Below are positions 7,893 to 16,458 of a stretch of 64,000 nucleotides of DNA, piece by piece. A program made the position numbers and the translations under genes. Within the stretch, counting starts at the first letter, position 1, and each line of letters begins with the position of its first letter. The stretch is from Fulvimonas soli (GTDB taxonomy: Bacteria; Pseudomonadota; Gammaproteobacteria; Xanthomonadales; Rhodanobacteraceae). The DNA lies in the NCBI RefSeq assembly GCF_003148905.1, contig NZ_QGHC01000013.1, positions 1,155-65,154 of the forward strand. Direction: 5' to 3'. The notes beneath the pieces were generated by a model. The model made no database searches. It was given only the letters and a program-made list of their open reading frames with translations, and was not told the origin of the DNA.

Positions 7893-9140
7893 GTTCGGCT
7901 TGGGGGCGGCCGCGCGGTATCCATGAGCGGTGCGGCCAACATGCACTCCATCGGTGTTGGCGTCGGCTGGAACAGCAACCTGATCTGTGGCGACATGAGC
8001 ATCACCACCACGCTGCAGAACCAGTTGAACGGCATCACCAACGGCTTCCAGGCCATCATGTCCTCGGTGATCCAGAACGCCACCGCTGCCGTGGCGTCGC
8101 TGCCCGCGCTGATCATCCAGCGCGCCGATCCAGGGCTGTATAACCTGCTGACCAATGGGGTGCTGCAAGCCAGGCTGGATTTCGATCGCAGCAAGCTGAC
8201 CTGCCGTGCCATCGCCAACCGCATGGCCGACATGGCGGGTGGGCAGCTCGGCTGGGGCCAACTCGCCGAAGGCATGGCGCTGAAGCAGGCCGTCGCGAGC
8301 ACCGATGCGGTCTCGGCCATCGACGACGCCGAGGCGAACCGTGGCAACAATGGCGTACCGTGGGTCGGCGGAGACAACGCCGGCGGCGCGGGCCAACGTC
8401 CGGTGCGCGTGGTCGGCGACGTGACCCGCGCCGGCTACAACCTGCTCAATGGCCGTGGCGTCGGCGATGCCAGTTCGATTCCGCAAGCCAGTTGCGGCGG
8501 CAACATGGCCTGCCAGACCTGGAGTTCGCCCGATGCCGCCGCGGCCTGGGCCGTTCGCGTGCTAGGCGAGCAGGAACAGCGCACCTGCGATGCATGCACC
8601 AAGACCGTCACCACGCCGGGCGTTGGCCTGACCCCGCTGATCCAGGAGGAATACGAGGACAAGCTGCAGGCCCTGCAGGAGTTGGTCGCCGGCAGCCGTC
8701 CAACCACGGCGCAGAACCTGCAGGCTGCGGGCAGCGCGTCGCTGCCCATCACCCGTGGCGTGATCGAGGCGCTGCGCGACGAGACGGACCAGGACATCCT
8801 GGCTCGGCGCCTGGCCTCGGAGGTTGCGCTGGCCAGCGTGCTGGAGAAGGCGCTGCTGCTGCAACGCACGCTGCTGACCGGGCGCAAGGAGCCCAACGTG
8901 GCCGCCAACGAACTGGCCCAGAAGGCCGTCACCCACGAAAGCGACATCCTCGATCGCGAGATTCACAACCTGAAGGCAGAGCTGGAGCTGCGCCGCGAAC
9001 TGGCCAGCAACTCGCCGATGGCGATCATCCAGCGCCACAGCACCCGCGCCGCCGGTGCGCGTGGCATCTACGAGGGCGACCCGGTACGCAATCGGGTCGA
9101 TGAATTGCAGCGGCCGCCGTCCGGCGGAAGCCATCCATGA
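7893..9140 (+). pseudogene. ICE transfer protein, TIGR03755/PFL_4711 family, 5'-truncated
   Basis: From GGGRAV onward this matches my memory of the TIGR03755 family of clc/SPI-7-type ICEs: HSIGVGVGWNSNLICGDMS, LITQ-like repeats of Leu/Gln, PALIIQRADPGLYNLL, GNNGVPWVGG, VVGDVTRAGYNLLNGRGV and NSPMAIIQRH. The family's signal peptide and N-terminal segment are absent. Upstream in-frame codons belong to an antisense LysR fragment. An ATG at 7923 could still start translation, but without an export signal the product is unlikely to reach the envelope. Its 3' end overlaps the next gene by four bases (ATGA), keeping the ICE operon order. Confidence 0.75.
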
Positions 9141-9487
9141 GTGCCGCAGGGCGGTGCCCGCGCTGGCTGTCCAGCCGGCGTGCCATCCGGGTACTGGTGT
9201 GGGCGGTGTCGCTGCTGATCGCCGCGACCGCCGTCAATGTGGTCGGCATCCGCATCGCGGGCAGCATCGAGGGCTGGCAGCGCTGGATGGCGGCGCAATC
9301 CGGGGCCTTCCTGGTCTGGCGGTTGTTGCTCTACGCCATCACTGCCTGGGGTTGGCTCTGGATGCGCCGTCGCCTGCGCACGCGGGAACCGGAGCGCGCT
9401 GCCGGGCAGCGACTGCTGCGCGCGGAGGTTGCGTCCATCGTCGCCGTGATCGCGCTGGAAGCCAGCCTGCTGATGCAGGCACGGTAG
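9137..9487 (+). CDS. Small ICE-conserved membrane protein
   Basis: This 116-residue protein has three hydrophobic segments (residues about 17-36, 52-72 and 93-112) separated by Arg-rich loops (MRRRLRTREPERA). A gene of this size and type regularly sits between the TIGR03755 gene and the TraG-N gene in clc-type ICEs, so it probably belongs to the conjugative pore or its assembly. It overlaps the upstream gene by ATGA, which implies coupled translation. No named domain is visible. Confidence 0.7.
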   Translation: MSAAGRCPRWLSSRRAIRVLVWAVSLLIAATAVNVVGIRIAGSIEGWQRWMAAQSGAFLVWRLLLYAITAWGWLWMRRRLRTREPERAAGQRLLRAEVASIVAVIALEASLLMQAR

Positions 9488-9500
9488 CGCGAGGTTCGCC

Positions 9501-11018
9501 ATGACGCTGTTCACCACCGACTACCTGGAGTACTACCTGACGCTGGTGTCCTGGGTGGTCCACAACGGCATCTGGTCGGTGCTGGTCGCCAGCGGCATGT
9601 TCGCCGTCCCGTTCCTGGCGATCATCATCCAGGAATGGCTGAAGGCCCGCGCGGAAGGCGCGGACGAGGGCAACAAGGGGGTGCTGTCCTCGGCTCGCAT
9701 CGAGAACCGCGTCTTCGTCGCCATCGTGGTGATCATGTTCGCGGGCATCCCCTTCATCGACGTCGATTTCAACACCATCAAGTACGACCGTTCGCGTTCG
9801 ACCCAATGCCAAGTAAATGTGCCAGAGCCGACCGATACGGGCTGGTCGCAATCGTTCAGCACGATCAACAACCAGTCGGCCAAGGTGCCGGTGTGGTGGT
9901 TCGCCATGCACGCGATCTCGCGCGCGATCACCGGCGCCTCGGTCGCGGCCATTCCCTGCGGCACCGACCTGCGGCAGATCCGCATGGACATCGACGCGAC
10001 CCGCATCGACGACCCGGTACTGGCCCAGGAGATCAGCGACTTCACCCGAGACTGCTACGGCCCCGCCCGCGCCAAGCTGTTCATGACCCGGCCCAGCCTG
10101 AGCGAGGAGCAGATGCACGACGTCACCTGGATCGGTTCCAGCTACTTCGTCGGCACCGCAGGCTTCTACGACAGCTACCGCTCCAGGACACCGCGCGATG
10201 CCTGGCCGTTCGACGCCACGCGCGACGCCGGCCTGGCCCAGGTGCCCGGCGGGGGCGGCTACCCGACCTGCCGGCAGTGGTGGGCCGACGGCAGCCAGGG
10301 CCTGCGGGCACGACTGCTGGCCCAGGTCGATCCCAGCCTGCTGACACGACTGGCCGGCTGGGCGGGCTTCCTGAGCCAGGCCGAGGTCAACGACTCGGTG
10401 ATCCGCGCCGTCGCGAGCCCTCGGCAACAGAAGCTCAACCGGGGGGCGGTCTACACGGACTACGGTGGCCAGATCGACATGACGCTGCCCAACATCGTCA
10501 CGCGCGCCGCCAGCGACGTGGGGCTGACCGTCGGATCACTGGGCTATTTCCCGGCGATGGACGTGGTGCGGCAGGCGCTGCCGATGGTGCTGTCCCTGCT
10601 CAAGATGGCGCTGGTCATCTGCATCCCGCTGGCGCTGCTGATCGGCACCTATGACCTCAAGACCGTGGTCACGGTGAGCGTGGTGCAGTTCGCGCTGTTC
10701 TTCACCGAATTCTGGTTCCAGCTCGCCCGCTGGATCGACTCGACGATCCTCGATGCGCTCTACGGCTGGGGGTGGGGCTGGAACCGGCCGCACACGAACT
10801 TCGATCCGCTGGTGGGCCTCAACAACACCTTCGGAGACATGCTGCTGAACTTCGTGATGGCGACGATGTTCCTAGTGCTCCCGGCATTCTGGATTGGCGC
10901 ATTGACTTGGGCTGGGATTCGGGCCGGAACTGTCGCAAATGCTTTCTCGGCAGGCACCAAAGACGCGGGCAACGCGGGCGGCAAGGGGCCAGGCGTCATG
11001 TCGAGGAAGCTGAAATGA
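9501..11018 (+). CDS. TraG N-terminal domain conjugal transfer protein
   Basis: The 505-residue protein matches the TraG-N family (PF07916) that in F-like and ICE systems is an inner-membrane mating-pair protein. Membrane segments are visible near residues 15-45 and 73-92 and in the C-terminal third (roughly residues 350-470, e.g. MVLSLLKMALVICIPLALLI). Between them is a soluble, periplasm-facing region with paired cysteines (TQCQV, IPCGT, RDCYG, YPTCRQW). It follows the small membrane protein by 13 bases and ends the plus-strand transfer block. With the neighbouring genes truncated, this copy is probably no longer productive. Confidence 0.8.
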   Translation: MTLFTTDYLEYYLTLVSWVVHNGIWSVLVASGMFAVPFLAIIIQEWLKARAEGADEGNKGVLSSARIENRVFVAIVVIMFAGIPFIDVDFNTIKYDRSRSTQCQVNVPEPTDTGWSQSFSTINNQSAKVPVWWFAMHAISRAITGASVAAIPCGTDLRQIRMDIDATRIDDPVLAQEISDFTRDCYGPARAKLFMTRPSLSEEQMHDVTWIGSSYFVGTAGFYDSYRSRTPRDAWPFDATRDAGLAQVPGGGGYPTCRQWWADGSQGLRARLLAQVDPSLLTRLAGWAGFLSQAEVNDSVIRAVASPRQQKLNRGAVYTDYGGQIDMTLPNIVTRAASDVGLTVGSLGYFPAMDVVRQALPMVLSLLKMALVICIPLALLIGTYDLKTVVTVSVVQFALFFTEFWFQLARWIDSTILDALYGWGWGWNRPHTNFDPLVGLNNTFGDMLLNFVMATMFLVLPAFWIGALTWAGIRAGTVANAFSAGTKDAGNAGGKGPGVMSRKLK

Positions 11019-11035
11019 CTCAGCGATGAACGGCT

Positions 11036-11413
11036 TCAATCTTCTTCGCTGTACATCACGTGAGAGGTGTCGTTGTAAAGGTTTGGATCGTAGCCAGGCG
11101 TTTGACGTAGTTCATCCAGACTCGCAGGAAATTGCAGGTCAAAATCGTCGTCGCCCCCCGGCGTCTGCTCCGCCATCCTGGCTGCCACAACGAGAGCGAC
11201 CAGTATCAGCGCCACCCAGAATGCGACGTACAGCAACACCCCGAGGACCGCCAGCTTGATCACCCAGATCAGCACCGCTGCACCGCCCGCCGGCAGTGCC
11301 TGCGCCACCAGCCACCGATGCGCCCGACGCTCCGCGCGCAGGCAAACGCCCCATACACCGCCCAGCCAGCGGCCGAGTCGCGCTGCGGTGGTCATGCGTG
11401 CGGTGTGCTTCAT
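11036..11413 (-). CDS. DUF3742 family ICE protein
   Basis: The 125-residue protein fits DUF3742, a family carried by clc-type ICEs next to the TraG-N gene and transcribed against it. An Arg-rich N-terminus (RLGRWLGGVWGVCLRAERRA) precedes one long hydrophobic stretch at residues about 48-82, followed by an acidic tail with FPASLDELRQTPGYDPNLYN. It is convergent with the TraG-N gene, with 17 bases between stops. The function is unknown. Confidence 0.8.
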   Translation of the reverse strand: MKHTARMTTAARLGRWLGGVWGVCLRAERRAHRWLVAQALPAGGAAVLIWVIKLAVLGVLLYVAFWVALILVALVVAARMAEQTPGGDDDFDLQFPASLDELRQTPGYDPNLYNDTSHVMYSEED

Positions 11414-11469
11414 GGTTGGCTACCTCATGGTCGTTCCACGGTCGTTGGGCTAGGCGGTGCCGTTCTCCT

Positions 11470-11883
11470 TCATGCCTGCCGCGCCGCGAATGCTTCGGCG
11501 GTCATGATCAAGCCGGGAAAGTCCTCTCGCATGGCGAGAATGTCCGCATCGCCTGTGATCAATGCATCCGCCTTGCCGACATGCGCGAGCACCAGGAACA
11601 CCTGGTCCTTCTCGTCGCGGCAGGCCGGCAGGTCGGGCCATGGCATCGGCAGTTCCACCACATCGGCGTAGGGCAGGAAGTCCGCCAGCAACTCCTGCTG
11701 TTCCGAGGTCGACAGCTTGAACTTGGGAAAGGCCAGGACGCGCAGGAGTTCACTGGCCGTCTCCCGGCAGACCAGCGGCTGCAACTGCTGTTGCTGCCAG
11801 GCATGGCGTATCCAGGCCAGGCGTCCTGCATTGAAGACCAGCGCCGACAGCACGATGTTGGTGTCGAGCACGACCCTGCGCAT
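11470..11883 (-). CDS. PIN-domain ribonuclease toxin
   Basis: This 137-residue PIN protein opens with VVLDTNIVLSALVF, where the first catalytic Asp is seen, and ends with the acidic cluster KADALITGDADILAM. Family members are Mg-dependent ribonucleases. It overlaps the stop of the AbrB-like gene by one base (TGATG), the usual antitoxin-toxin coupling. It resembles the COG1569 toxins (PIN domain following a MazE/AbrB antitoxin). Position among transfer genes suggests it stabilises the ICE. Confidence 0.8.
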   Translation of the reverse strand: MRRVVLDTNIVLSALVFNAGRLAWIRHAWQQQQLQPLVCRETASELLRVLAFPKFKLSTSEQQELLADFLPYADVVELPMPWPDLPACRDEKDQVFLVLAHVGKADALITGDADILAMREDFPGLIMTAEAFAARQA

Positions 11884-12101
11884 CAGCGCCGCGCCCAGGC
11901 CACGGCATCCTCGACGTCCTGCTCGGTGATCCCGAGTTGCTCCAGCTTCTCGCGCACGGCCTGGGCCTTCTGGACCCGCACGGGGGTCAGGACGATCCGA
12001 CCGCCTTCGACGGTCACGTCGAAGTACTCCGCCGCATCCACGCCGGACACGGCCGCCTTGGGCAGCGTGATCTGGTTTTTCGAAGTGAGCTTGGCAAGCA
12101 T
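11883..12101 (-). CDS. AbrB/MazE-type antitoxin
   Basis: The 72-residue protein starts with a SpoVT-AbrB swapped-hairpin DNA-binding fold (LAKLTSKNQITLPKAAVSG, DVTVEGGRIVLTPV). A charged helical tail (KAQAVREKLEQLGITEQDVE, then DAVAWARR) likely binds the PIN toxin. The order antitoxin-toxin and the one-base overlap are standard. It probably represses the promoter just upstream (12102-12140). Confidence 0.8.
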   Translation of the reverse strand: MLAKLTSKNQITLPKAAVSGVDAAEYFDVTVEGGRIVLTPVRVQKAQAVREKLEQLGITEQDVEDAVAWARR

Positions 12102-12435
12102 GGGAAGCCTCCGTAAGTTTCAAAGGAAATCTTACTTCCTTACTTCATTCCCGACAAGCATGCCTTCGGGCGCATGGATTTCAGGACCTGCCGTGCTTTC
12201 AGCGCCGGTTGAAGCGGCCTGATCCGGTGAAAACACAGCGCCTGTTCCGATCCCCGATCCTGGAGCGCATGGGCTCCGCATTGATTGCGGCACACGAAGC
12301 CAACTGCCCCTATACCAAAGGGCTTGTCGAAGGCCAAAGGGCTGGGGAAGGGGCAAGGGAATGGCCTCAAGGGGAAAGGCCCTACCCGAAAAGGCCAAAA
12401 GGCTCCTCCGGCCAGCCCATCACCAGGATGTCGCC
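12102..12435. other. Relaxase-proximal intergenic region, possible oriT
   Basis: This 334-base stretch separates the divergent antitoxin and relaxase genes. From 12,305 to 12,420 it is purine-rich with short direct repeats: CCAAAGGGCT at 12,315-12,324 and 12,334-12,343 (19-base period), then degenerate AAAGGC/AAAAGG copies. Relaxase genes are often adjacent to their origin of transfer, so this is a reasonable oriT candidate. No nic consensus for MobH could be checked. Confidence 0.35.
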
Positions 12436-14232
12436 ATGCTTTCGCTGTTCCAGCGCAAACGGGTGCCGCTGGCCAACGCCGCGGCGCCGCCTCCCGTCGA
12501 GCCTGCCAAAGGGTTGACCCGGCCGCAGTCGGCCACATCGCTGCTGGCGGAGCCGCGCCGGCAGCGATTGCTGGAACACATCTGGCAGCGCACCTCGCTG
12601 TCGCGTCGGCAGTTCCGCTCGCTGTACCTGGCGCCACTGGAGCGCTACGCCGAGCTGGTCCAGCAGTTCCCGGCCTCGGAGGCGCATCACCATGCCTGGC
12701 CGGGCGGCATGCTGGACCACGGCCTGGAGATCGTGGCCTACGCGCTCAAACTGAGGCAGTCCCACTTGCTCCCGGCCGGCGCCTCGCCCGAGGCCCAGGC
12801 CGCGCAAGCCGAGGCCTGGACCGCCGGTACCGCCTACGCCGCGCTGCTGCACGACATTGGCAAGATCGCGGTCGACCTGCACGTCGAGCAGGCCGATGGC
12901 CTGGTCTGGCACCCCTGGCACGGGCCGCTGCGGCAGCCGTACCGCTTTCGTTACCGGACGGATCGCGAGTACCGGCTGCATGGCGCCGCCACGGGGCTGC
13001 TCTACACCCGTGTGCTCGATGCCGGCATCCTCGACTGGCTGAGCGACTACCAGGACCTGTGGTCGGCGCTGCTCTACGTCCTGGCGGGCCAGTACGAGCA
13101 TGCCGGCACGCTGGGCGAGCTGGTCGTCAAGGCCGACCAGGCATCGGTGGCCCTGGCGCTCGGCGGTGATCCGGCCAGGGCCATGGCGGCGCCGAAGCAT
13201 GCGCTGCAGCGCAAGCTGCTGGATGGCCTGCGCTACCTGCTGCGCGAGGAGTTCAAGCTGAACCAGCCCGGCGGCCCGTCGGATGGATGGCTGACCCAGG
13301 ACGCACTCTGGCTCGTCAGCAAGACGGTCAGCGACAAACTGCGCGCGCATCTCCTGTCGCAGGGCATCGAAGGCATCCCATCGAACAACACCGCCGTCTT
13401 CTCGGTGCTCCAGGACCATGGCATCGTGCAGCCCGCCCCGGATGGGAAGGCGATCTGGCGGGCGACCGTCACGAGCGGCACCGGCTGGTCGCACAGCTTT
13501 ACCTTCCTGCGCCTGTCGCCGGCCTTGATCTGGGAGTCGGGCGAGCGTCCCGCACCGTTCGCCGGCACGGTCACGACGGAAGAGCCCCTCCCTGGCGATG
13601 AGGCAGCGCCGGGCTCCGACGGCATCCCGGCCACCTCACCGCCCCCTGGGGTGGCGGATTCCCCGGCCGGGCTCGCGGACCCGGTCTCCGATCTGCTGTC
13701 GATGCTCGATGCGTCCGACGTAGCCACCGCCGGTGCATCGTCCGCCGGCGCGGAACCGCCGTCACCATCCGCCGCAGCAACCGCAGCAATTACTCATTTG
13801 GTGTCGACCGGTCCTGCCACCATGCCGGCTCCCGCGAAGGCCATGCCGTCCGGGGAAGACTTCATCGCCTGGCTCAGGCAAGGCATCGAGTCGCGCAAGC
13901 TCATCATCAACGACGCGAAGGCACTGGTGCATACCGTCGATGGCACGGCGTACCTGGTCAGCCCCGGCGTCTTCCAGCGCTACGTGCAGGAACATCCGGA
14001 GATCCAGGTGCTGGCCCGGCAGGACAATCTGCACGACTGGCAGTGGGTGCAGAAGCGCTTCGAGAAGCTGGGGCTGCACCGCAAACAGGGCAGCGGCCTG
14101 AACATCTGGACCTGCGAGGTCACCGGGCCGCGCAAGTCGCGGCGATTGCACGGCTATCTGTTGGCGGCGCCTTCGGCATTGTTCGCGGAAGTCCCCCCGG
14201 ACAACCCCTACCTATCCTTGGCGCACGGCTAG
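12436..14232 (+). CDS. MobH-family conjugative relaxase (ICE TraI, TIGR03760)
   Basis: The 598-residue protein belongs to the TraI/MobH relaxases of clc/SPI-7-type ICEs. Its N-terminal domain carries the signature EAHHHAWPGGMLDHGLE (His84-86, Asp94, His95) and the HD pair LLHDIGK (His139, Asp140). A Pro/Ala-rich linker (about residues 375-470) leads to a C-terminal domain containing GEDFIAWLRQGI, LIINDAKALVHTVDG and YLVSPGVFQRY. It nicks oriT and leads the DNA strand during transfer. The ATG at 12,436 is preferred over an upstream in-frame start at 12,361 because family similarity begins at MLSLFQRK. The gene appears intact. Confidence 0.85.
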   Translation: MLSLFQRKRVPLANAAAPPPVEPAKGLTRPQSATSLLAEPRRQRLLEHIWQRTSLSRRQFRSLYLAPLERYAELVQQFPASEAHHHAWPGGMLDHGLEIVAYALKLRQSHLLPAGASPEAQAAQAEAWTAGTAYAALLHDIGKIAVDLHVEQADGLVWHPWHGPLRQPYRFRYRTDREYRLHGAATGLLYTRVLDAGILDWLSDYQDLWSALLYVLAGQYEHAGTLGELVVKADQASVALALGGDPARAMAAPKHALQRKLLDGLRYLLREEFKLNQPGGPSDGWLTQDALWLVSKTVSDKLRAHLLSQGIEGIPSNNTAVFSVLQDHGIVQPAPDGKAIWRATVTSGTGWSHSFTFLRLSPALIWESGERPAPFAGTVTTEEPLPGDEAAPGSDGIPATSPPPGVADSPAGLADPVSDLLSMLDASDVATAGASSAGAEPPSPSAAATAAITHLVSTGPATMPAPAKAMPSGEDFIAWLRQGIESRKLIINDAKALVHTVDGTAYLVSPGVFQRYVQEHPEIQVLARQDNLHDWQWVQKRFEKLGLHRKQGSGLNIWTCEVTGPRKSRRLHGYLLAAPSALFAEVPPDNPYLSLAHG

Positions 14233-14297
14233 GAGCCTCCTCGCTACACACGGACAGCGCACCAGCCGACCCTATGTCTTGCATCGTCGATACCCCT

Positions 14298-14972
14298 TCA
14301 TGCTCGATGGGCGACCCAACCCTTGAAGGTGAACGCGCAATAGAAAAGGTCGATGTCCGTGAATCCAGCCTCGCGGAGCAGATCGACATCCTGCGCGGGC
14401 GAAAGCACGGGCAGCCGTTCCTTGATCGCCGCGATGCTGCCTTCGGCTTGACGCACGGGTACGCCGGAAATAGCCGCGAACACCGCATTGCGCGAGAGCC
14501 ATCTGTCCCGACCGGGATCTTCGCCGGGAAAGCTGTGATGCGCGACGACAAGGGGCGCACCGGGCTTGAGTCGCAGGTGCATCTGCTGCAGCGTCTTCAG
14601 GCGCTCGGCTGGAGGCAGGAAATGCAGTGTCAGCAGGCAGGTCGCGCCATCGAAGGGCCCCTTGGGGGCGCTGTCGATATAGCCCTCGTGCAAGCGCACG
14701 TGAGGCGCCATCGGGCCCAGGATCGTGCGGGCGAGTTCGAGCATCTCTGCGGAAGGATCGACGCCGTCGAACTGCCAGCCGGGCTGCATTTCAGCGAGGG
14801 CCTTCAGTTCCAGCCCGCCGCCGGCGCCGAGCACCAGGATGCGCGCGTCGGCCGGTGCGCGTTCGGCCAGCAGCACGCCCGCCATCCGGTGCAGGTCGCA
14901 CAGGCCCGGCACGATCCTCGCGGTTCTTTCCGCATAGCCCGATACAGCCGCCGGGTCGGAGAACGACGTCAT
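14298..14972 (-). CDS. Class I SAM-dependent methyltransferase
   Basis: The 224-residue protein has the Rossmann methyltransferase motifs: ILVLGAGGGLELKAL (motif I), FDGVDPSAEML with the ribose-binding Asp, and FDGATCLLTLHFLP (motif IV region). It ends a three-gene operon behind an Rrf2 regulator and a thioredoxin-reductase-like flavoprotein, with an ATGA overlap (14,969-14,972). The acceptor is unknown. Because its partner resembles dithiol oxidases, an S-methyltransferase that caps toxic thiols is one testable idea. It is cytoplasmic, with no signal peptide. Confidence 0.75.
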   Translation of the reverse strand: MTSFSDPAAVSGYAERTARIVPGLCDLHRMAGVLLAERAPADARILVLGAGGGLELKALAEMQPGWQFDGVDPSAEMLELARTILGPMAPHVRLHEGYIDSAPKGPFDGATCLLTLHFLPPAERLKTLQQMHLRLKPGAPLVVAHHSFPGEDPGRDRWLSRNAVFAAISGVPVRQAEGSIAAIKERLPVLSPAQDVDLLREAGFTDIDLFYCAFTFKGWVAHRA

Positions 14973-15892
14973 AGAGCGCGGCTTTCCGCTTGCGCTGGCT
15001 CGATCGTCTCGGGCCAAAGCAGTGATCGGTGAATGTGAAATCCCGTCATGGCCCCGTTGCCCACGGCCAGCGACACCGAATGAGGAAACCGTGCCGCGTC
15101 GCCGCAGGCAAAGACCCCAGGCACCGAGGTCTTGCTCTCGGCATCCGTGCGGATCTGGATGCCCATGGGCGTTTCTTCCAGTGCACAACCGATTGTCTCG
15201 GCCAAAGGGCTGGAGGGGGCGGTTCGCGTTACAACAAACAGGCCCGCAAAGCTCAGTCGCCTCCCATCCACCATCGTCACGTCGGCATGTCCCTCGATCC
15301 TGTCGATGCGGGCCTCGTCGATGACCACGCCTCGGCGTTCCAAAGTGGACCTGATTTCCTCGTTGAGTTCCAATGCACCGTTGACGAGCAAGGTGACATC
15401 CCCCCAATCCGTCAGCAGCTCAGCCTGATGGATGGACATCGGGCTGGCACCGACGATGCCGATGCGTCCCTGTCCAAGTTCATAGCCATGGCAGTACGGG
15501 CAGTGAAAAACCGTCTTCCCCCAGCGTTGCGCGAGTCCGTCGATGGCTGGAAGCTGGTCGGTCACCCCCGTCGCCAATAGAATGCGTCGCCCCAGGTGCG
15601 ACTCGCCATCGGCCGTCGTGACGGTGAATTCGTCCGCCTGCCCGGCGACCGCTTCCACCCGACCTTCAAGCCAGGTCAGCGTTGGATAGGCCTCGAGCTG
15701 GCGGCGTGCGTTTGCAGCGATTTCACCTGGCGGCACACCATCCTGGCCGAGAAATCCGTGTGAATGGCTGGCGAAGCGGTTGCGCCGCTGGCCCGCATCG
15801 ATCACCAGCACTGACCTGCGTGCGCGCACCAGTTGCAGGGTCGCGGCCATGCCTGAGTAGCTTCCGCCGACGACGATCACGTCGTGATTCAT
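14969..15892 (-). CDS. Thioredoxin-reductase-like FAD/NAD(P) oxidoreductase
   Basis: The 307-residue flavoprotein shows the FAD-binding GGSYSGMAATLQL, the redox-disulphide motif CPYCHGYE, a second dinucleotide fold (GRIGIVGASPMSI) and the FAD-closing ACGDAARFP. In the pyridine site the sequence reads GASPMS, not the GGG/GxGxxA of classical TrxB, so NADPH use is uncertain. The His-Gly-Tyr-Glu after CxxC is a feature shared by GliT/HlmI-like dithiol oxidases and many uncharacterised TrxR-like proteins. It is the middle gene of an ICE cargo operon with four-base overlaps on both sides. Confidence 0.8.
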   Translation of the reverse strand: MNHDVIVVGGSYSGMAATLQLVRARRSVLVIDAGQRRNRFASHSHGFLGQDGVPPGEIAANARRQLEAYPTLTWLEGRVEAVAGQADEFTVTTADGESHLGRRILLATGVTDQLPAIDGLAQRWGKTVFHCPYCHGYELGQGRIGIVGASPMSIHQAELLTDWGDVTLLVNGALELNEEIRSTLERRGVVIDEARIDRIEGHADVTMVDGRRLSFAGLFVVTRTAPSSPLAETIGCALEETPMGIQIRTDAESKTSVPGVFACGDAARFPHSVSLAVGNGAMTGFHIHRSLLWPETIEPAQAESRAL

Positions 15893-16338
15893 GATTTATT
15901 CCTTGAGTGTCGTAAGGCCGAATGCCGGCGTGCGAAGTCAGAGGCCAGATCGGCAAGGGTGATTTCCGAAAACCGCGTGAGCAGCAGCGCCTCGGCTTCG
16001 GCAAACGTGCCTTCGAGTGCCGCATTGACCGTCTGCTCGACCAGACACTCCGGTGTCTCGTTGCGGTTGCCGATGGCAAACGTCGCCGGCTCTCCCAGGG
16101 CTTCGTGCAACTGACGCAGGGTGACGCTGCCAAGGTCGGCGTGGATACGCCATCCTCCTGCGTGGCCTCGTTCGGAGGTGACGATTCCCGCTTGCCGCAG
16201 GTATCCCATCGTGCGTCGAACGACGACCGGGTTGGTTCCCAGGCACAGCGCCAAGGTTTCCGAGGTAACGGGTCCATCCTGCTCGGCCATGTGCAGCAGC
16301 GCATGCAGGACAGACGAGAGGCGGCTGTCTCTTTTCAT
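15889..16338 (-). CDS. Rrf2-family transcriptional regulator
   Basis: The 149-residue protein has the Rrf2 winged helix-turn-helix (SSVLHALLHMAEQDGPVTSE, NPVVVRRTMGYLRQAGIV, then the wing GHAGGWRI). One cysteine (ECLVEQTV) lies in the sensor region where Fe-S or redox-sensing members carry theirs; it has only this one of the three Fe-S cysteines, so it resembles YwnA/NsrR-like redox sensors more than IscR. The Met at 16,338 is chosen because homology starts there. It heads the operon and most likely represses its promoter. TTGACA lies at 16,369-16,374 on the minus strand. Confidence 0.8.
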   Translation of the reverse strand: MKRDSRLSSVLHALLHMAEQDGPVTSETLALCLGTNPVVVRRTMGYLRQAGIVTSERGHAGGWRIHADLGSVTLRQLHEALGEPATFAIGNRNETPECLVEQTVNAALEGTFAEAEALLLTRFSEITLADLASDFARRHSALRHSRNKS

Positions 16339-16458
16339 GAAACAAATGATGTTACGAAAAAGGCCGCGTGTCAAATGCGAGGTGGCAATGAACACCTGGC
16401 AAGTCACAGCCTTGACGTACAAGAACGTTGTTGACACCTCACCGCCATGACGGCATGG

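Noticed and set aside
12140-12637. Minus-strand frame of 165 codons over the relaxase start
   Set aside because: It is Arg/Ala-rich with no domain and opposes the start of an intact relaxase gene.
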